Positions 1 through 10,463 are shown, numbered from the stretch's first letter. The stretch: DNA of 64,000 bases from Saccharomycodes ludwigii (GCF_020623625.1 NC_060204.1:784501-848500); one strand, 5' to 3'. A program made the numbers and translations. The notes: generated from the letters alone by a model not told the origin.

Positions 1-1
1 A

Positions 2-1768
2 GAGGAATTGGAATTAATTAAGAAAATTGAAAGAAATGAAAATACCACTGATGAGGTAGACCCATATCCTAAATACATTGACTGGTTTACCAGAGACGAA
101 CAGCTTACACCCGTAACTGCTATCCCTGAGCCCAAAAGAAGATTTATTCCTAGTAAAATCGAAGCTAAGAGAGTTATGAAAATTGTCAAGGCCATTCGTG
201 AAGGCCGTATTATCCCACCAAATAAATTGAAGGAATTAAGAGAAGAAGAAAACAAAAATTATGATCTATGGGAGGGTACTAGCGACGATGCGATTGATGA
301 TCATATTATGAACTTAAGGGCTCCTAAGTTACCACCACCAACGAACGAGGAAAGTTATAACCCACCAGAAGAATACTTAATGACCAAGGAAGAGATTGAA
401 AACTGGGAAAAATTAGAACCAAGTGAAAGAGAGAAAAATTTCGTCCCTCAAAAATATGGTTCGTTAAGAAAGGTGCCTGGCTATACGGAGTCCGTCAGAG
501 AAAGATTTGAAAGGTCTTTGGATTTATACTTGGCTCCCCGTGTCCGTAAAAATAAATTGAATATTGACCCAGAATCGCTAATTCCAGATTTGCCCTCTCC
601 CAAAGATTTAAAACCTTTCCCAATTCGTTGTTCCACTATCTACAAGGGACACACAGGTAGAATCAGGACAGTTTCAATTGATCCATCCGGACTATGGTTA
701 GCCACTGGTTCTGATGACGGCACTGTTAGAATTTGGGAAATTTTGACAGGCAGAGAAGTTTACAGAGTTTCTATTATCGACGGTGATGAGGAAGAGACTG
801 AAGATCATATTGATGTAGTCGCCTGGAATCCTGACAAATCAACTGGTATATTAGCTATTGCGTGCGGTGAACAAATAACGTTGATTGTCCCTCCAATTTT
901 CGGATTTGAAATTGAAAACAATGGTAAATTAAAAATTGAAAATGGGTTTGGCTTTGATACTTTTGGTAATGTCAAAAAAGATGGAAAATTGAATGTCAAT
1001 GAAGATGAAGACTTAGATGACAACAATGAAAGGACTAATGGGAAAAAGAAAGCTCCTGTCGCTAAATGGAACAAACCAACAATTAAGCAACAGGCTAAGG
1101 ACATTTCCATTACAATTACATGCAATAAGACAGTTAAAAAACTATCGTGGCACAGAAAGGGTGATTACTTTGTAACAGTCCAACCAGAATCCGGCAATAC
1201 TTCTGTTTTAATCCACCAATTGTCTAAACACATGTCTCAATCGCCATTCAAGAAATCTAAAGGTATTATAATGGACGCCAAGTTTCATCCATTTAGACCA
1301 CAGCTATTTGTTTGTTCTCAAAGGTATATTAGAATTTACGATTTGAGCCAACAAATCCTAGTGAAAAAGTTGTTGCCAGGCGCTAGATGGCTATCAAAAA
1401 TTGATATCCACCCAAGAGGCGACAATTTAATCGCATCATCATTTGACAAAAGAGTTTTGTGGCATGATTTGGATTTATCCAATATTCCATACAAGACATT
1501 AAGATATCACGACAAGGCTGTTAGAGATGTTGAATTTCATAAAAAATTACCTTTGTTTTGTTCAGCTGCTGATGATGGTACAATCCATATCTTCCATGAC
1601 ACTGTTTATGATGATATGATGAAGAATCCGTTGATTGTTCCATTGAAAAAATTGACGGGACACAAAGTTATAAATAGCTTGGGTGTTTTGAATACAGCTT
1701 GGCACCCAAGAGAAGCTTGGTTATTTTCTGCTGGTGCAGATCATACTGCACGTTTATGGACCAACTAG
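2..1768 (+). CDS. ERB1: Ribosome biogenesis protein Erb1 (BOP1 family), 5'-truncated by the window edge
   Basis: The frame is open from the first bases, so the true start lies outside the window; 588 codons remain, against about 800 residues in S. cerevisiae. Residues about 15-210 match the BOP1 N-terminal domain ([35 protein letters not shown]). From about residue 215 there are WD40 repeats, starting [15 protein letters not shown] with [10 protein letters not shown] and ending [10 protein letters not shown]. Erb1 forms the nucleolar Nop7-Erb1-Ytm1 (PeBoW) complex needed for 27S pre-rRNA processing and 60S assembly; this role is from the family. An acidic insert (about residues 335-350) interrupts the WD repeats. 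CSM3 is the next conserved neighbour, in convergent orientation as in S. cerevisiae, although a membrane-protein gene separates them here. Confidence 0.96.
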   Translation, partial: EELELIKKIERNENTTDEVDPYPKYIDWFTRDEQLTPVTAIPEPKRRFIPSKIEAKRVMKIVKAIREGRIIPPNKLKELREEENKNYDLWEGTSDDAIDDHIMNLRAPKLPPPTNEESYNPPEEYLMTKEEIENWEKLEPSEREKNFVPQKYGSLRKVPGYTESVRERFERSLDLYLAPRVRKNKLNIDPESLIPDLPSPKDLKPFPIRCSTIYKGHTGRIRTVSIDPSGLWLATGSDDGTVRIWEILTGREVYRVSIIDGDEEETEDHIDVVAWNPDKSTGILAIACGEQITLIVPPIFGFEIENNGKLKIENGFGFDTFGNVKKDGKLNVNEDEDLDDNNERTNGKKKAPVAKWNKPTIKQQAKDISITITCNKTVKKLSWHRKGDYFVTVQPESGNTSVLIHQLSKHMSQSPFKKSKGIIMDAKFHPFRPQLFVCSQRYIRIYDLSQQILVKKLLPGARWLSKIDIHPRGDNLIASSFDKRVLWHDLDLSNIPYKTLRYHDKAVRDVEFHKKLPLFCSAADDGTIHIFHDTVYDDMMKNPLIVPLKKLTGHKVINSLGVLNTAWHPREAWLFSAGADHTARLWTN

Positions 1769-2250
1769 TGTATCTGTGTTAATAAGTGTATATTACTATG
1801 TAGAACGGATGAATTTTCCCCTCTCCTTTTGTTTTTTCTTTCCTTCTCTCTTTCTTTCTTTATTTTTTTAAAAGTTTTATATATATGTAATTTGGATAAT
1901 TTAACCATCCTTAATGATTAAAAAGTCATACTTGACATTTCAAAGAAGTGCTAATAACAATCTTTTATCATTAAGTTGTATCAACTTTTGGTGTTAGTAA
2001 TGCTTTATGGAAACTCTTTTCTAATAAAAGTTTTAATTTTTTTTTTTTTTTTTTTTTTATTTTTATAATCCCCGCTTCCAGCTGTAGGCCCCACTCACTC
2101 ATTTATTGAAGAAAAAAGTATTCCATTAATTTACTACATTTCTTATATTTCGTTGTATCCTTTTAAAAGTCAAATTCTATAAATATTCCACTTACCTTTT
2201 CTTCTTGATAATTGCAGCAATCTATAATATAAACTAGTAAAAAAAGAAAA
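1769..2250. other. Intergenic region, ERB1 3' side and promoter of the CLPTM1-family gene
   Basis: Noncoding. It contains a run of about 22 T at 2037-2058 and an A-rich leader directly before the ATG at 2251. I see no RNA gene or repeat. Confidence 0.6.
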
Positions 2251-4434
2251 ATGGCTACAGCAAGAGTGCCGCCTCCAACAGGTTTTATTGGGTTTCTACG
2301 ATATGCAGTGATAATATTTGGCATTATAAACATAGTCATTCAAATAAAAAAAATTACATTGCCTAACAAAGATACTTCAGAAGAATCATTAGGCCTCGAT
2401 TTGGTACCTGGTATAGTAGGATTGCCGTCATCATCCATAATACAAAAGGAAAATGCTAATCTTATACTTGAAAATAGTTTAAATCAAAAGTACCCTTCAT
2501 CAAGAAATGTTTTAAAAACTCGCCAGAGACAGGAATATGAATTAAATTTGGAGTTACTTCCAAAGATATTTCAAAATAGAGAACAAGAAAGGTTTGTTAT
2601 CCACCAGATTCCTTCCACCAATTTGACAAATATCAGCTATTCCGCTCCAAATGAATACGATAGTGATGTTATTGAAGTGTACAACGAAACCGTCCCTACT
2701 AGAGAATGGATTGTTTATGAGAACTCTCAATTACCACCACAAGTTTATGCACCAGTTTGGAATCCATTAAAAAACAACGTAGTAAATTTAAGTATTTACA
2801 TAAATAATAATGCCACAGGTTATGACTCGAGTAAAGATTTGCAATTGAACATAAATGGAATCGATTTAACCAGCATCAATGACGAACCGCTGTATATTAA
2901 TAATTTTGAATACCCGTTATTGAACAATAACACAAATTATGATAAAAATATCTACATACACACGGTGCTTGGCAAATCCAATTATGTTTCAAATGATAAT
3001 AATAATAATGATGACGATGGATATGGTTTGTGCGGAGAAACAACTTATAAATTGACACACTATTTCGATGACAATTTAGATAGGGATAGTGTCATTCCGT
3101 ATGTTCATCCCAACATAAGCTTAGTTTTAGGCAATTTTGACGATATTTTAATAACCAATAATATCCCATCATACTTCCGGCAGTTTTTAACCGTTACAAG
3201 TGATGGGAAAAGAGACAATTCTAGCGGTATTGTTGGTAGATATTTCCCATTTGTATTCTATAATAATATTTTCCAAACCAAATCGGAAATGCTTAGGATT
3301 GGTACAAATATCACAAATATCAAGTTTACCTTAGATATTAAACTGGAGCCGCTTTCAGAAATCAAGAAAAGGTTGTTTTTTTTAAATTTACTACAGAAAA
3401 CTTTTATTTCTGGACAGACTGAAAATAATGATTTTTTTGAAGAAATTATATTCAAGTTGGACCGATTAAAAAACTTTTTTTTCCATACCGATCAAAAGAT
3501 TGTTATAGGATTGAGCATTGCTTTTTTATTTAGAATAATATCCGAGTGCTATATTTTTTTACAGAAATACAATTCTATTAAAAATTCTGAGATACCAGAG
3601 TTCAATTTAAGTGGGGAAGTAATATCCATCGTTTGTCAAATTGTATCGATTTTATATTTGTGGCAATTTACTTTTGCTACTTCCTATTATTTCATTTTCT
3701 TGGTTTATTTACCACTGTTGATACTAAATTCTATGGAAGTTTTGAAAAATTTGAATTTCCAAGTTTTATCTGTTGAAGAGTTTATTGTGTTAGAAGATTA
3801 TGACACTAATGATCAATACATTTGTTCGGTTCCATTAATCATTAACCATCGTTTCCTAATAATCAAATATTGTGATCATTATTACCATTATTATTTTACT
3901 AACAAAAAGACAGTACCGAGTACTAGCAGTACCTTAACTCGCACTAAAATAATGATTATTTTACTAATTGTGCCATTATTTTTAAGTGAATTCAAGAAAA
4001 ATATTATTGATACGCAATACATAACCAATTGGAAAAATGGTAACGAGTTTGCTGTTGCTGCCTTAGTGAGTGGCGAATTTATTAGTCAGTTCATATATTT
4101 GTATGGAAACACAATAGTGTACTCCATTCCAAATTTGGTGTTAAATTATAAACTAAAAGTATTTATGGATCATGTTGAATTTACCGGTAATATTAATCAT
4201 CGCTGTAAACAGAAAATTCTGATCTTATTGAGCATTGTTAATATATTTATTGATTTTTTATATTCCCAATTCATTGATGTAGATAATAGCAAACAACAAC
4301 TTGCAGGTATAAGAGATTTGGTATTGTTGGCTGTATATGTTTTTCAATCACTTACTTATGAAAGTCAAAATGTTGTAAGAAAAAAGAAAAAAAGTAAAAG
4401 TTCTAAAAAAGTTGCTTTTAAGGATGAAGAATAG
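2251..4434 (+). CDS. CLPTM1-family multi-pass membrane protein
   Basis: 727 residues. The N-terminal membrane segment (about residues 12-34) is followed by a long, glycosylation-site-rich lumenal or extracellular domain to about residue 400. Five or so hydrophobic segments follow (about 415-437, 455-478, 480-497, 565-582, 600-620, 655-670) and a lysine-rich tail. Blocks resemble metazoan CLPTM1: NIYIHT, YVHPNISLVLG, RYFPFVFYNNIF, the NYKLK motif after the penultimate membrane segment, NIFIDFLY, and RDLVLLAVYVFQS. CLPTM1 proteins reside in ER and endosomal membranes and have been linked to receptor trafficking and lipid scrambling; what this yeast copy does is unknown. The gene sits between ERB1 and CSM3, which are neighbours in S. 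cerevisiae, where I know of no member of this family. The start is the first ATG after an A-rich leader. Confidence 0.82.
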   Translation: MATARVPPPTGFIGFLRYAVIIFGIINIVIQIKKITLPNKDTSEESLGLDLVPGIVGLPSSSIIQKENANLILENSLNQKYPSSRNVLKTRQRQEYELNLELLPKIFQNREQERFVIHQIPSTNLTNISYSAPNEYDSDVIEVYNETVPTREWIVYENSQLPPQVYAPVWNPLKNNVVNLSIYINNNATGYDSSKDLQLNINGIDLTSINDEPLYINNFEYPLLNNNTNYDKNIYIHTVLGKSNYVSNDNNNNDDDGYGLCGETTYKLTHYFDDNLDRDSVIPYVHPNISLVLGNFDDILITNNIPSYFRQFLTVTSDGKRDNSSGIVGRYFPFVFYNNIFQTKSEMLRIGTNITNIKFTLDIKLEPLSEIKKRLFFLNLLQKTFISGQTENNDFFEEIIFKLDRLKNFFFHTDQKIVIGLSIAFLFRIISECYIFLQKYNSIKNSEIPEFNLSGEVISIVCQIVSILYLWQFTFATSYYFIFLVYLPLLILNSMEVLKNLNFQVLSVEEFIVLEDYDTNDQYICSVPLIINHRFLIIKYCDHYYHYYFTNKKTVPSTSSTLTRTKIMIILLIVPLFLSEFKKNIIDTQYITNWKNGNEFAVAALVSGEFISQFIYLYGNTIVYSIPNLVLNYKLKVFMDHVEFTGNINHRCKQKILILLSIVNIFIDFLYSQFIDVDNSKQQLAGIRDLVLLAVYVFQSLTYESQNVVRKKKKSKSSKKVAFKDEE

Positions 4435-4560
4435 GATGTTTGGGAAGTTTGAAGCAGTTATATGATGGGTGCATTATATATTAATTAGTCTGTATAATAA
4501 ATCATGTATTTTTTTCGAGTTGAAGTATACATAATAAGAAGTTTATATCTAATTTCCTTT

Positions 4561-4595
<35 letters not shown>

Positions 4596-4598
4596 CTT
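4435..4598. terminator. Convergent 3' region between the CLPTM1-family gene and CSM3
   Basis: 164 bases between two convergent stop codons, with AT-rich polyadenylation-like sequence and a long T run near 4566-4590. Any assignment as a terminator rests on position only. Confidence 0.4.
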
Positions 4599-5684
4599 TT
4601 AAATGTCTAATTCTCGCATTAAAGCCAAATCATCTTCATTATTACTACCATCGGATTGCTGTTCATCTAAATTTTGGATAGATATATTATTACTATTATT
4701 ATTATTAATATCATTATTCATGGCTGTGGTAGTAGCATCAGTAGCAGCAACAGTAGCACCGTCAGAAGTAACATTGATATTATTATTATCTTCTTGAGAT
4801 ACAGTAGAAACTGAATGAGTGAAATATGTGCCAGAGCTACTTTGTTCCCTTTGTAAATAATCGGGATTTTCATTTTCATTATTTTTATTTGTGGTACTAA
4901 TATTGGTTTTTATAATATTACTCGAAGGCTCAGTCTGTGGTGAAGATGATCCTGAACCATTGGTAAAATTTTGACTGGTGTTGCTAGATTTATTTCCCTC
5001 ATTTCTTATGACACTATTACTAGCTATGTTAGTTTCCTCGCCGTTACTCTCAGCAATATTCGATACAGCATCTTTTTTTTCAGTATGAACTTCTATATTA
5101 GTTTCATCTTGATCCATTCCTATTTTAATATTTGCTTCTTTTAAAAACAAATTTAGTCTATAATCCTTAATATCCCTATCAACCTTGCCAATTCTTTCGC
5201 AGTTATTGATAAAATCTCTAAATCTAAATTTTGGGAAACATTGGTGTGCCCAAATTTGGTAAAACTCAATTATATTACTCAAATTATCATAGTTTGATTT
5301 TTTTGACGATATTTTGATTCTCTTTTGCGCATTTTCAACAATATATGGCAAGCCTTTAGAAGATAATAAAATATCTGAATTCAGTGACGATAAAGTATTA
5401 CCGAATTTTCGTTTATTGATGTTGATTGTCGCAGTGGGATCTGTATTGCCATCGCTTTCGCCTACACTATCTACTATATTAGAACCATTGATATTATCGA
5501 CGCTGACATTTAAATTAATGGCTGTGGGGTCTAGTTGCATATCATCCTCGTCTAGGAAAGTAGAAGATGTTCCAATTACATGCTCATCATAAATATCTTT
5601 TTCGAAAATATTACTTTTGTGATATTTGCCGGTGGCATCCTTAAGATTATCTGCAGAAGTATTAATATTGTTATTAATAAGCAT
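4599..5684 (-). CDS. CSM3: Replication fork protection factor Csm3 (Swi3/TIPIN family)
   Basis: 361 residues. The only conserved block is the Swi3 domain at about residues 110-190: KGLPYIVENAQKRIK, then FYQIWAHQCFPKFRFRDFI and ERIGKVDRDIKDYR, the family's short helical fold. The rest is acidic, Ser/Asn-rich and low in complexity. In yeast, Csm3 works with Tof1 and Mrc1 at the replisome to stabilise paused forks, support sister cohesion and activate the S-phase checkpoint. The convergent arrangement with ERB1 and the proximity to NUP116 match S. cerevisiae YMR047-YMR049. A perfect MCB box about 200 bases upstream suggests G1/S expression. The start is the first ATG in frame. Confidence 0.9.
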   Translation of the reverse strand: MLINNNINTSADNLKDATGKYHKSNIFEKDIYDEHVIGTSSTFLDEDDMQLDPTAINLNVSVDNINGSNIVDSVGESDGNTDPTATININKRKFGNTLSSLNSDILLSSKGLPYIVENAQKRIKISSKKSNYDNLSNIIEFYQIWAHQCFPKFRFRDFINNCERIGKVDRDIKDYRLNLFLKEANIKIGMDQDETNIEVHTEKKDAVSNIAESNGEETNIASNSVIRNEGNKSSNTSQNFTNGSGSSSPQTEPSSNIIKTNISTTNKNNENENPDYLQREQSSSGTYFTHSVSTVSQEDNNNINVTSDGATVAATDATTTAMNNDINNNNSNNISIQNLDEQQSDGSNNEDDLALMRELDI

Positions 5685-5834
5685 CTAGTTGGTTAATGTG
5701 TTTAACTTTTCAGTTATTTTCTAGACACATTTTTTTTCTTTTTGACTTTAATACCAGAAGATATGATATAACAGTACATATTTAACTCAGAAAAAAAAAA
5801 AAATAAAAAAAGAAATTACGTGTTTCAACAAATA

Positions 5835-5869
<35 letters not shown>

Positions 5870-6004
5870 GTTCGAAAACTACGCGTTAGAAATATATATT
5901 ATATATGTATTTTTAAGGCTTTCAGCTGGCACTTAAAAAGAAATAAGATATAGTTGGAACATTGTGTTATATCGTATTGGGGATAGATGTTACTAGTACA
6001 AGGT
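5685..6004. other. CSM3 upstream region
   Basis: Noncoding promoter region of CSM3 on the minus strand. It holds an uninterrupted run of about 31 A at 5837-5867 and an ACGCGT motif just beyond it. The Ty3-like element begins at its right edge. Confidence 0.6.
5881..5886. promoter_or_regulatory. MCB (MluI cell cycle box) upstream of CSM3
   Basis: A perfect palindromic ACGCGT lies 197 bases upstream of the CSM3 ATG. This is the core site of MBF (Mbp1-Swi6), which drives late-G1 expression of replication genes in yeasts. The position fits CSM3 function; binding is inferred. Confidence 0.55.
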
Positions 6005-6915
6005 AATGTAAACTGTGTTTCTTTCTCTCCTATGAAATGTCATTTTGACCTTTTGCAACAAAAACTATTACTTTTAAACTTCCGTAACATTTTCCATGGT
6101 ATCTCTTGATTTTTATCCAAGTTTTTTGTGACAATCAATATATCATCTAAATAGACATATACATGCCCAATTCTATCCAATAATTTGCTCATAAATCTAC
6201 TAAAATTCTTTGGTGCTGTTTTAATACCAAACGGTAATACTTCATATCTAAAATGACCAAAGGGTGTGATGAACGACGTTAATTTCTTTGACTTCTCGTT
6301 CAATCTCGATTGATGATATCCTGAGTGCAAATCTAGAGTTGTAAATACCTTTGCATCACCGACTTTCGCGAATAGTTCAGTGATTGAGGGAATTGGGAAA
6401 CTTTCATTCACAATACCTTAATTCAATTCTCTATTGTCAACAACTAATTTCCACGTTTGATCCTTTTTACGCACTAATATAATAGGCACTCCGCAGTCAA
6501 CTTTAGATTCTGACACAAATCCTTTCTTGATGAGGTCCTCTAGAAGCTTTCTACATTCTTGCTCCATCTTGGGCGTTAACCAGCAAGTGTATAAATCTGG
6601 TGTACTGAAACCTTCTTTCAATACAATATTATGCTCAAAACTTTCTGGACCCAGATTTGCTGGAAGTTCATTAGTAACATGGGTCTGGAATCTTTTCCTT
6701 AGCCCTTCTGGTAACTTGTCAAATCCATTCAACTCATCTTCTTTTTCATTCCTTATGTCAATATGCTATATTCTACTCAAGAATTCGGCATCTTGCTTCA
6801 CTTGCTACACCATTGAACGTAAGTGCATTACAAGGTTTCTCTTTTAACACTAACTTTTCAACCAACTTCGCATTCACAAACGAAGTGGGGCTACCTGTAT
6901 CACACAAAACTTGTA

Positions 6916-6948
<33 letters not shown>

Positions 6949-8613
6949 CTCACGGTTGATAACCAATATGTTACCAACTAAGAGTTCTTCTTGAACTAAG
7001 AACATTAGAGGAAAATCCTTAGAATTTCTCCCCTCGCCAATATCACTTATCTGTCATGCAAGATATATCGAAATAAATATAATCATTATTCTTTAGAACA
7101 TCATCAATAGGAGAAGCAACGTTACCCAAATAGATATCCTCTTGAAGTGAAGTCTCAACAGAATGTTTAGCTGCAGTAGTCATATTAGTAAGTGCAGCGG
7201 AAGTAGGAACATCTTTTTGATGCGTAGTAGTATCATGGTGTGGAGCGGTGGTAGCAACTCTCTCAGTTATACCACAGCGTTTACTTGTTTTGTGTTTCTT
7301 AATAGGAACGCCTCGCATTACCAGGACAATTAGCTTTTATATGATCTGGGGAACCGCAGTTGAAACACAACTTGTTTCTTCTACAAACATTGTAAAACTT
7401 CTCTTGAAAGTTATCCTTTCTATTGGAATTCTTCCCTTCTTTGTCTTTTCCAGTATATTTTCTCCCAGTCTTCGAATAACCATGTCTTGTGTTGTTAATC
7501 CGGTTCATGGTACAATCTAGGTCCGTATCTAATTTATTCTTATTTCCAGTAAGGTTACATTCATCATCAAGTGAAACATCCGAATTTTTGCGGCAGTGTT
7601 CAATCTTTTTAGCAGCATTAACAGCATCAATTAACCTATCAAATTGGTACATTCTCAACATTTGACGAGTCTGAAGCCTCACTCCTTGAATGAACAAATC
7701 AATAGCAAAAGCATCTGACGTATAACCACGAGGTAACATTGCATGATAAGTCATAAACTGTTTAACATACGTATCAATATCCTTCTTTTGTGAAGTTTGC
7801 TTCCAGTTTTCCATAAGCTGGTACGAATCAATCTCAGAAGGATCAATATCTCCCTTTTGTGAAGTTCGTTTCGACCTTTCCAAAAGCTGGTACGGATCAA
7901 TCTTGGAACTATGGTAATCCTTAAAATCAGCGGCAAATGCAGAGTATGTCATAGCTCTACAGTCATTAAGATTAAAATAATTAGCAAACCATTCTAAAGC
8001 ATCATCAGTAAAGTTTTGAGCCACATAACAAATTTTTGCGTATTCATCTTCAATACCACACTCGACGAACTGGGTCTCAAAACTCAACAAAAATGTAGAA
8101 ATTCTGGAAACATCCTTTTTAGATCCAGAGAACTTAAATGGGGCGATAACAGTTTGATTGTGATTCATTCTTAAAATTTAATTTTAGTGGCGCTATTAGA
8201 TGTTATGTCGCAGAGGGGATATACTGAGAGGGGTGGGGTTAGCAAACAAGTTTGATACTTTACTATTTATATCAGGACCAATTTAATAGTTTCTTGCTTC
8301 ATCTTTTATATACTTTTAACCAATAAAACTATAACTTATACACTTTCATAATCAACTTCTTTAAATAAATCATCTCTTTATATATGATTTTTTTTCACCC
8401 TTTACTTTATGTTTGTATTAACCTTTTCCAATGTTTCATCGTTGTCCGCCGAGCATATTTTCCTTCTTGCGGCGGTCCCCGTATGTTTAGTACTCTCTGT
8501 ATTCTCGGAAGTACTTGCATCTCGTATAAACCGTGATAACCACAATCCGTTCGGTTAATAAAGGACCGGTTAATAAAGGCTCGGTTAATAATATGACACT
8601 GCTGTGTCAACAT
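6005..8613 (-). mobile_element. Broken Ty3/gypsy-like LTR retroelement copy
   Basis: Minus-strand remains of a Ty3-type (Metaviridae) element. The parts seen are a 5' LTR (8201-8613); a primer-binding-site-like stretch just inside it (about 8185-8198) resembling the initiator tRNA-Met complement used by Ty3; a gag region (about 7299-8168) ending in a CCHC zinc knuckle; a short protease-side pol region; and part of reverse transcriptase with the YLDD box (about 6040-6732). RNase H, integrase and a 3' LTR are not recognisable. The copy is a fossil with several breaks (at least three). Its 5' LTR lies inside an older LTR of the same family next to tRNA-Gln. Confidence 0.85.
8201..8613 (-). repeat. 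5' LTR of the Ty3-like element
   Basis: 413 bases. Read on the minus strand it begins TGTTGACACAGC and ends GACATAACA, the TGTT...AACA termini usual for Ty3-type LTRs. The 3' part matches the neighbouring 8614-8838 repeat in inverted orientation, including a nearly identical stretch of roughly 60 bases ending at the LTR terminus. Confidence 0.75.
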
Positions 8614-8838
8614 CGAAACAAGAATAGAAACAGAAACACCAAAATAAATCGTATATAAAGAGAGGATTTATTCAAGAGAAACCAATTATGAAATTAGTTT
8701 TAATATATAAGTTATTAGTTAAAAGTATATAAAAAATCAAGCAACAAACTATTACATCTGCCTTGATATAAATAGTAAAGTATCAAACTTGTTTGCTAAC
8801 CCCACCCCTCTCAGTATACCCTCTCTGCGACATAACAT
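8614..8838 (+). repeat. Partial older LTR of the same family, next to tRNA-Gln
   Basis: Plus-strand LTR sequence ending GCGACATAACA at 8838, thirteen bases before tRNA-Gln. Its left part is interrupted by the LTR of the minus-strand element, so it appears to have been the insertion target. Its end position just upstream of a tRNA gene is what Ty3-type integration at Pol III start sites produces. Confidence 0.7.
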
Positions 8839-8851
8839 AGTCGGACTTATT

Positions 8852-8923
8852 GGTTCTATAGTGTAGTGGTTATCACTTTCGGTTTTGATCCGAACAACCC
8901 CGGTTCGAGTCCGGGTAGGACCT
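8852..8923 (+). tRNA. tRNA-Gln (anticodon UUG)
   Basis: 72 bases with a complete cloverleaf: acceptor GGTTCTA pairing with TAGGACC (one G-U pair), D arm TAGTGTAGTGGTTA, anticodon loop CTTTCGGTTTTGATCCGAA with TTG, and T arm CCCCGGTTCGAGTCCGGG. It closely resembles the S. cerevisiae tRNA-Gln(UUG) gene. There is no intron. A run of T at 8923-8927 serves as a Pol III terminator. Confidence 0.96.
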
Positions 8924-9289
8924 TTTTATTTTTTCCTTTTTTTTATGAATTTTTAACAGCGATAAAGAAAACTGTGGTGGTGGTGGTGGTGATAATAATA
9001 ATAATAATGGTTATTATCTGCGGTTAAATAAATGTGATTGCAATATAAACTGTGTAGCAAAAGTTATATTTTATATTTTTTAAAAAATACAGAAAAAAAA
9101 GAGAGGTTATTTTAATTTATATTTTACAATCGTGCTTATCATCAGAACATCTTTCAAACTTATATAAGAAGCTAAAACGAAAATGTTATTCCATAATTAA
9201 AAAGGAAGAACAAATTAAAAAGGAAGAACAAGTTAAAAGTCGGTTATACCAGTAACCATTATAAATATACGAGGAAATCACTTTAACAA
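8924..9289. other. Intergenic region with short tandem repeats
   Basis: Noncoding between tRNA-Gln and the small ORF at 9290. It contains a GGT run followed by a TAA/ATA run near 8972-9006, and two perfect tandem copies of an 18-base unit (AATTAAAAAGGAAGAACA) at 9195-9230 followed by a partial third. Confidence 0.6.
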
Positions 9290-9643
9290 ATGCTAGACCA
9301 AGAATTAGTATTTAAAAACTATGAAGCTGACTACGGTTGTGCAGGCACTAAGCCATCACTAAAGGGGAAATTACAGGAATATTCCGTTGATAAGCTTGAT
9401 ATTACTATGCAGACACAATTTCATTACTGTAAGTTAGAACATGGTACAGTTTCACAAGAACAACCTAATAACTATTATTATCACACTCATAATAACAGCA
9501 ACAAAATGGAAAAGGATGATGAAGATGACAATGAGGATGTGATTGTTGACCTATCGACTGGCAGCCTAAAGCCTGTAAACTTAAAGAACTATAATAGAAT
9601 GAATTCGATGATCGATGATTTTATGGATACTAGATTATCTTAG
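9290..9643 (+). CDS. Hypothetical 117-residue acidic protein
   Basis: An ATG-initiated ORF of 117 codons that I do not recognise. It is not low-complexity in its first half (EADYGCAGTKPSLKG, KLDITMQTQFHYCKLEH). It has an acidic patch at about residues 75-92 and ends in SLKPVNLKNYNRMNSMIDDF. There are no membrane segments. Its position between CSM3 and NUP116 has no counterpart in S. cerevisiae that I know of. Plain amino-acid composition and an isolated position make it plausible but unproven; a fast-evolving regulator or a chance ORF are both possible. Confidence 0.45.
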   Translation: MLDQELVFKNYEADYGCAGTKPSLKGKLQEYSVDKLDITMQTQFHYCKLEHGTVSQEQPNNYYYHTHNNSNKMEKDDEDDNEDVIVDLSTGSLKPVNLKNYNRMNSMIDDFMDTRLS

Positions 9644-10025
9644 ATGTGTATATTTACTATATTTTTTTTCTTTTGATACATTGAGTTTACGTTAGCATGA
9701 GGAAGGCGGAGACAAGCATTTAACACTTGGTCTTTTATTGCATTTTTAATTAATTAATTAACTAATTTATTTATTGTACATTTTATATATATATGTATAT
9801 TTTTTTTTTGCTTCCAGTTTCTTGGGTTTAGTTGTTTAGGTTAGGATACGTTTTTAATTTAATTTAATTTAATTTGATTTATTCTATTTTTTTTTTTTTT
9901 TTTTTGATATTAGTGTAGTATTATACCAATGTCATGTGATATTAGAAGTATAGTTTGCTTGTAAGCCAAATCAATCTTTCTGTGATTCTACGGGGCTTTT
10001 TCGCTCGCATGTAGAAAAGTACAAT

Positions 10026-10033
10026 CCGGGTAA
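10026..10033 (+). promoter_or_regulatory. Reb1-type site upstream of NUP116
   Basis: CCGGGTAA matches the core of the general regulatory factor Reb1 site. It faces a second copy about 100 bases downstream, a spacing suited to flanking a nucleosome-depleted promoter. Factor assignment is inferred from S. cerevisiae. Confidence 0.5.
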
Positions 10034-10069
10034 ACAAGAACGGTCTTCTTTACTTTGATATAAATAAAA

Positions 10070-10077
10070 CACGTGAT
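10070..10077. promoter_or_regulatory. E-box (CACGTGAT) upstream of NUP116
   Basis: CACGTG followed by AT fits a Cbf1-type site. It lies between the two Reb1-type sites. No adjacent centromere-like elements are present, so a promoter role is more likely than CDEI. Confidence 0.35.
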
Positions 10078-10129
10078 TTGGACACATACTGAAAGCGTTT
10101 GTAGCAGCGATCTCTATTTGTACAATATG

Positions 10130-10137
10130 TTACCCGG
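10130..10137 (-). promoter_or_regulatory. Second Reb1-type site upstream of NUP116
   Basis: TTACCCGG, the reverse complement of the 10026 site. It overlaps a CGGACAAAT motif that recurs in other intergenic regions of the window. Confidence 0.5.
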
Positions 10138-10463
10138 ACAAATAGTTTTATATTGGATTTAAAAATTGTTATTTAAGCAAAGAAAAACACGCATGCTACA
10201 CTTTTGTAAAACAGATAATAATAATAATTATACATATTTAATAAATAAATAAATAAATAATATGGAAAAAAAATAAAAAAAAAAAAATTGAAAAAAAAAA
10301 ATAAAAAATTTTCTGTTCTAGGGTTTTGCTTTTTATTTTTTTTATTTTTTTTTCTTATTTTTTAACTTTAGTTTTCTTCCTCTTCCTCTTTCCATCTCTT
10401 TTGCTAGCATTTTCCAAAAGTTCATGTACCTAAAAAAAAAAAAAACAAAAAAACAACAGCAAT

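Larger units (their letters stand above)
9644..10463. other. Long upstream region of NUP116
   Basis: 820 noncoding bases. It holds two facing Reb1-type sites (10026-10033 and 10130-10137), a CACGTGAT at 10070-10077, several A and T runs and an A-rich leader before the ATG. No RNA gene is recognisable. Confidence 0.55.

Noticed and set aside
8407-8613. A 68-codon ORF inside the LTR
   Set aside because: It lies wholly within LTR sequence and has no matching protein; LTRs of this family are noncoding.
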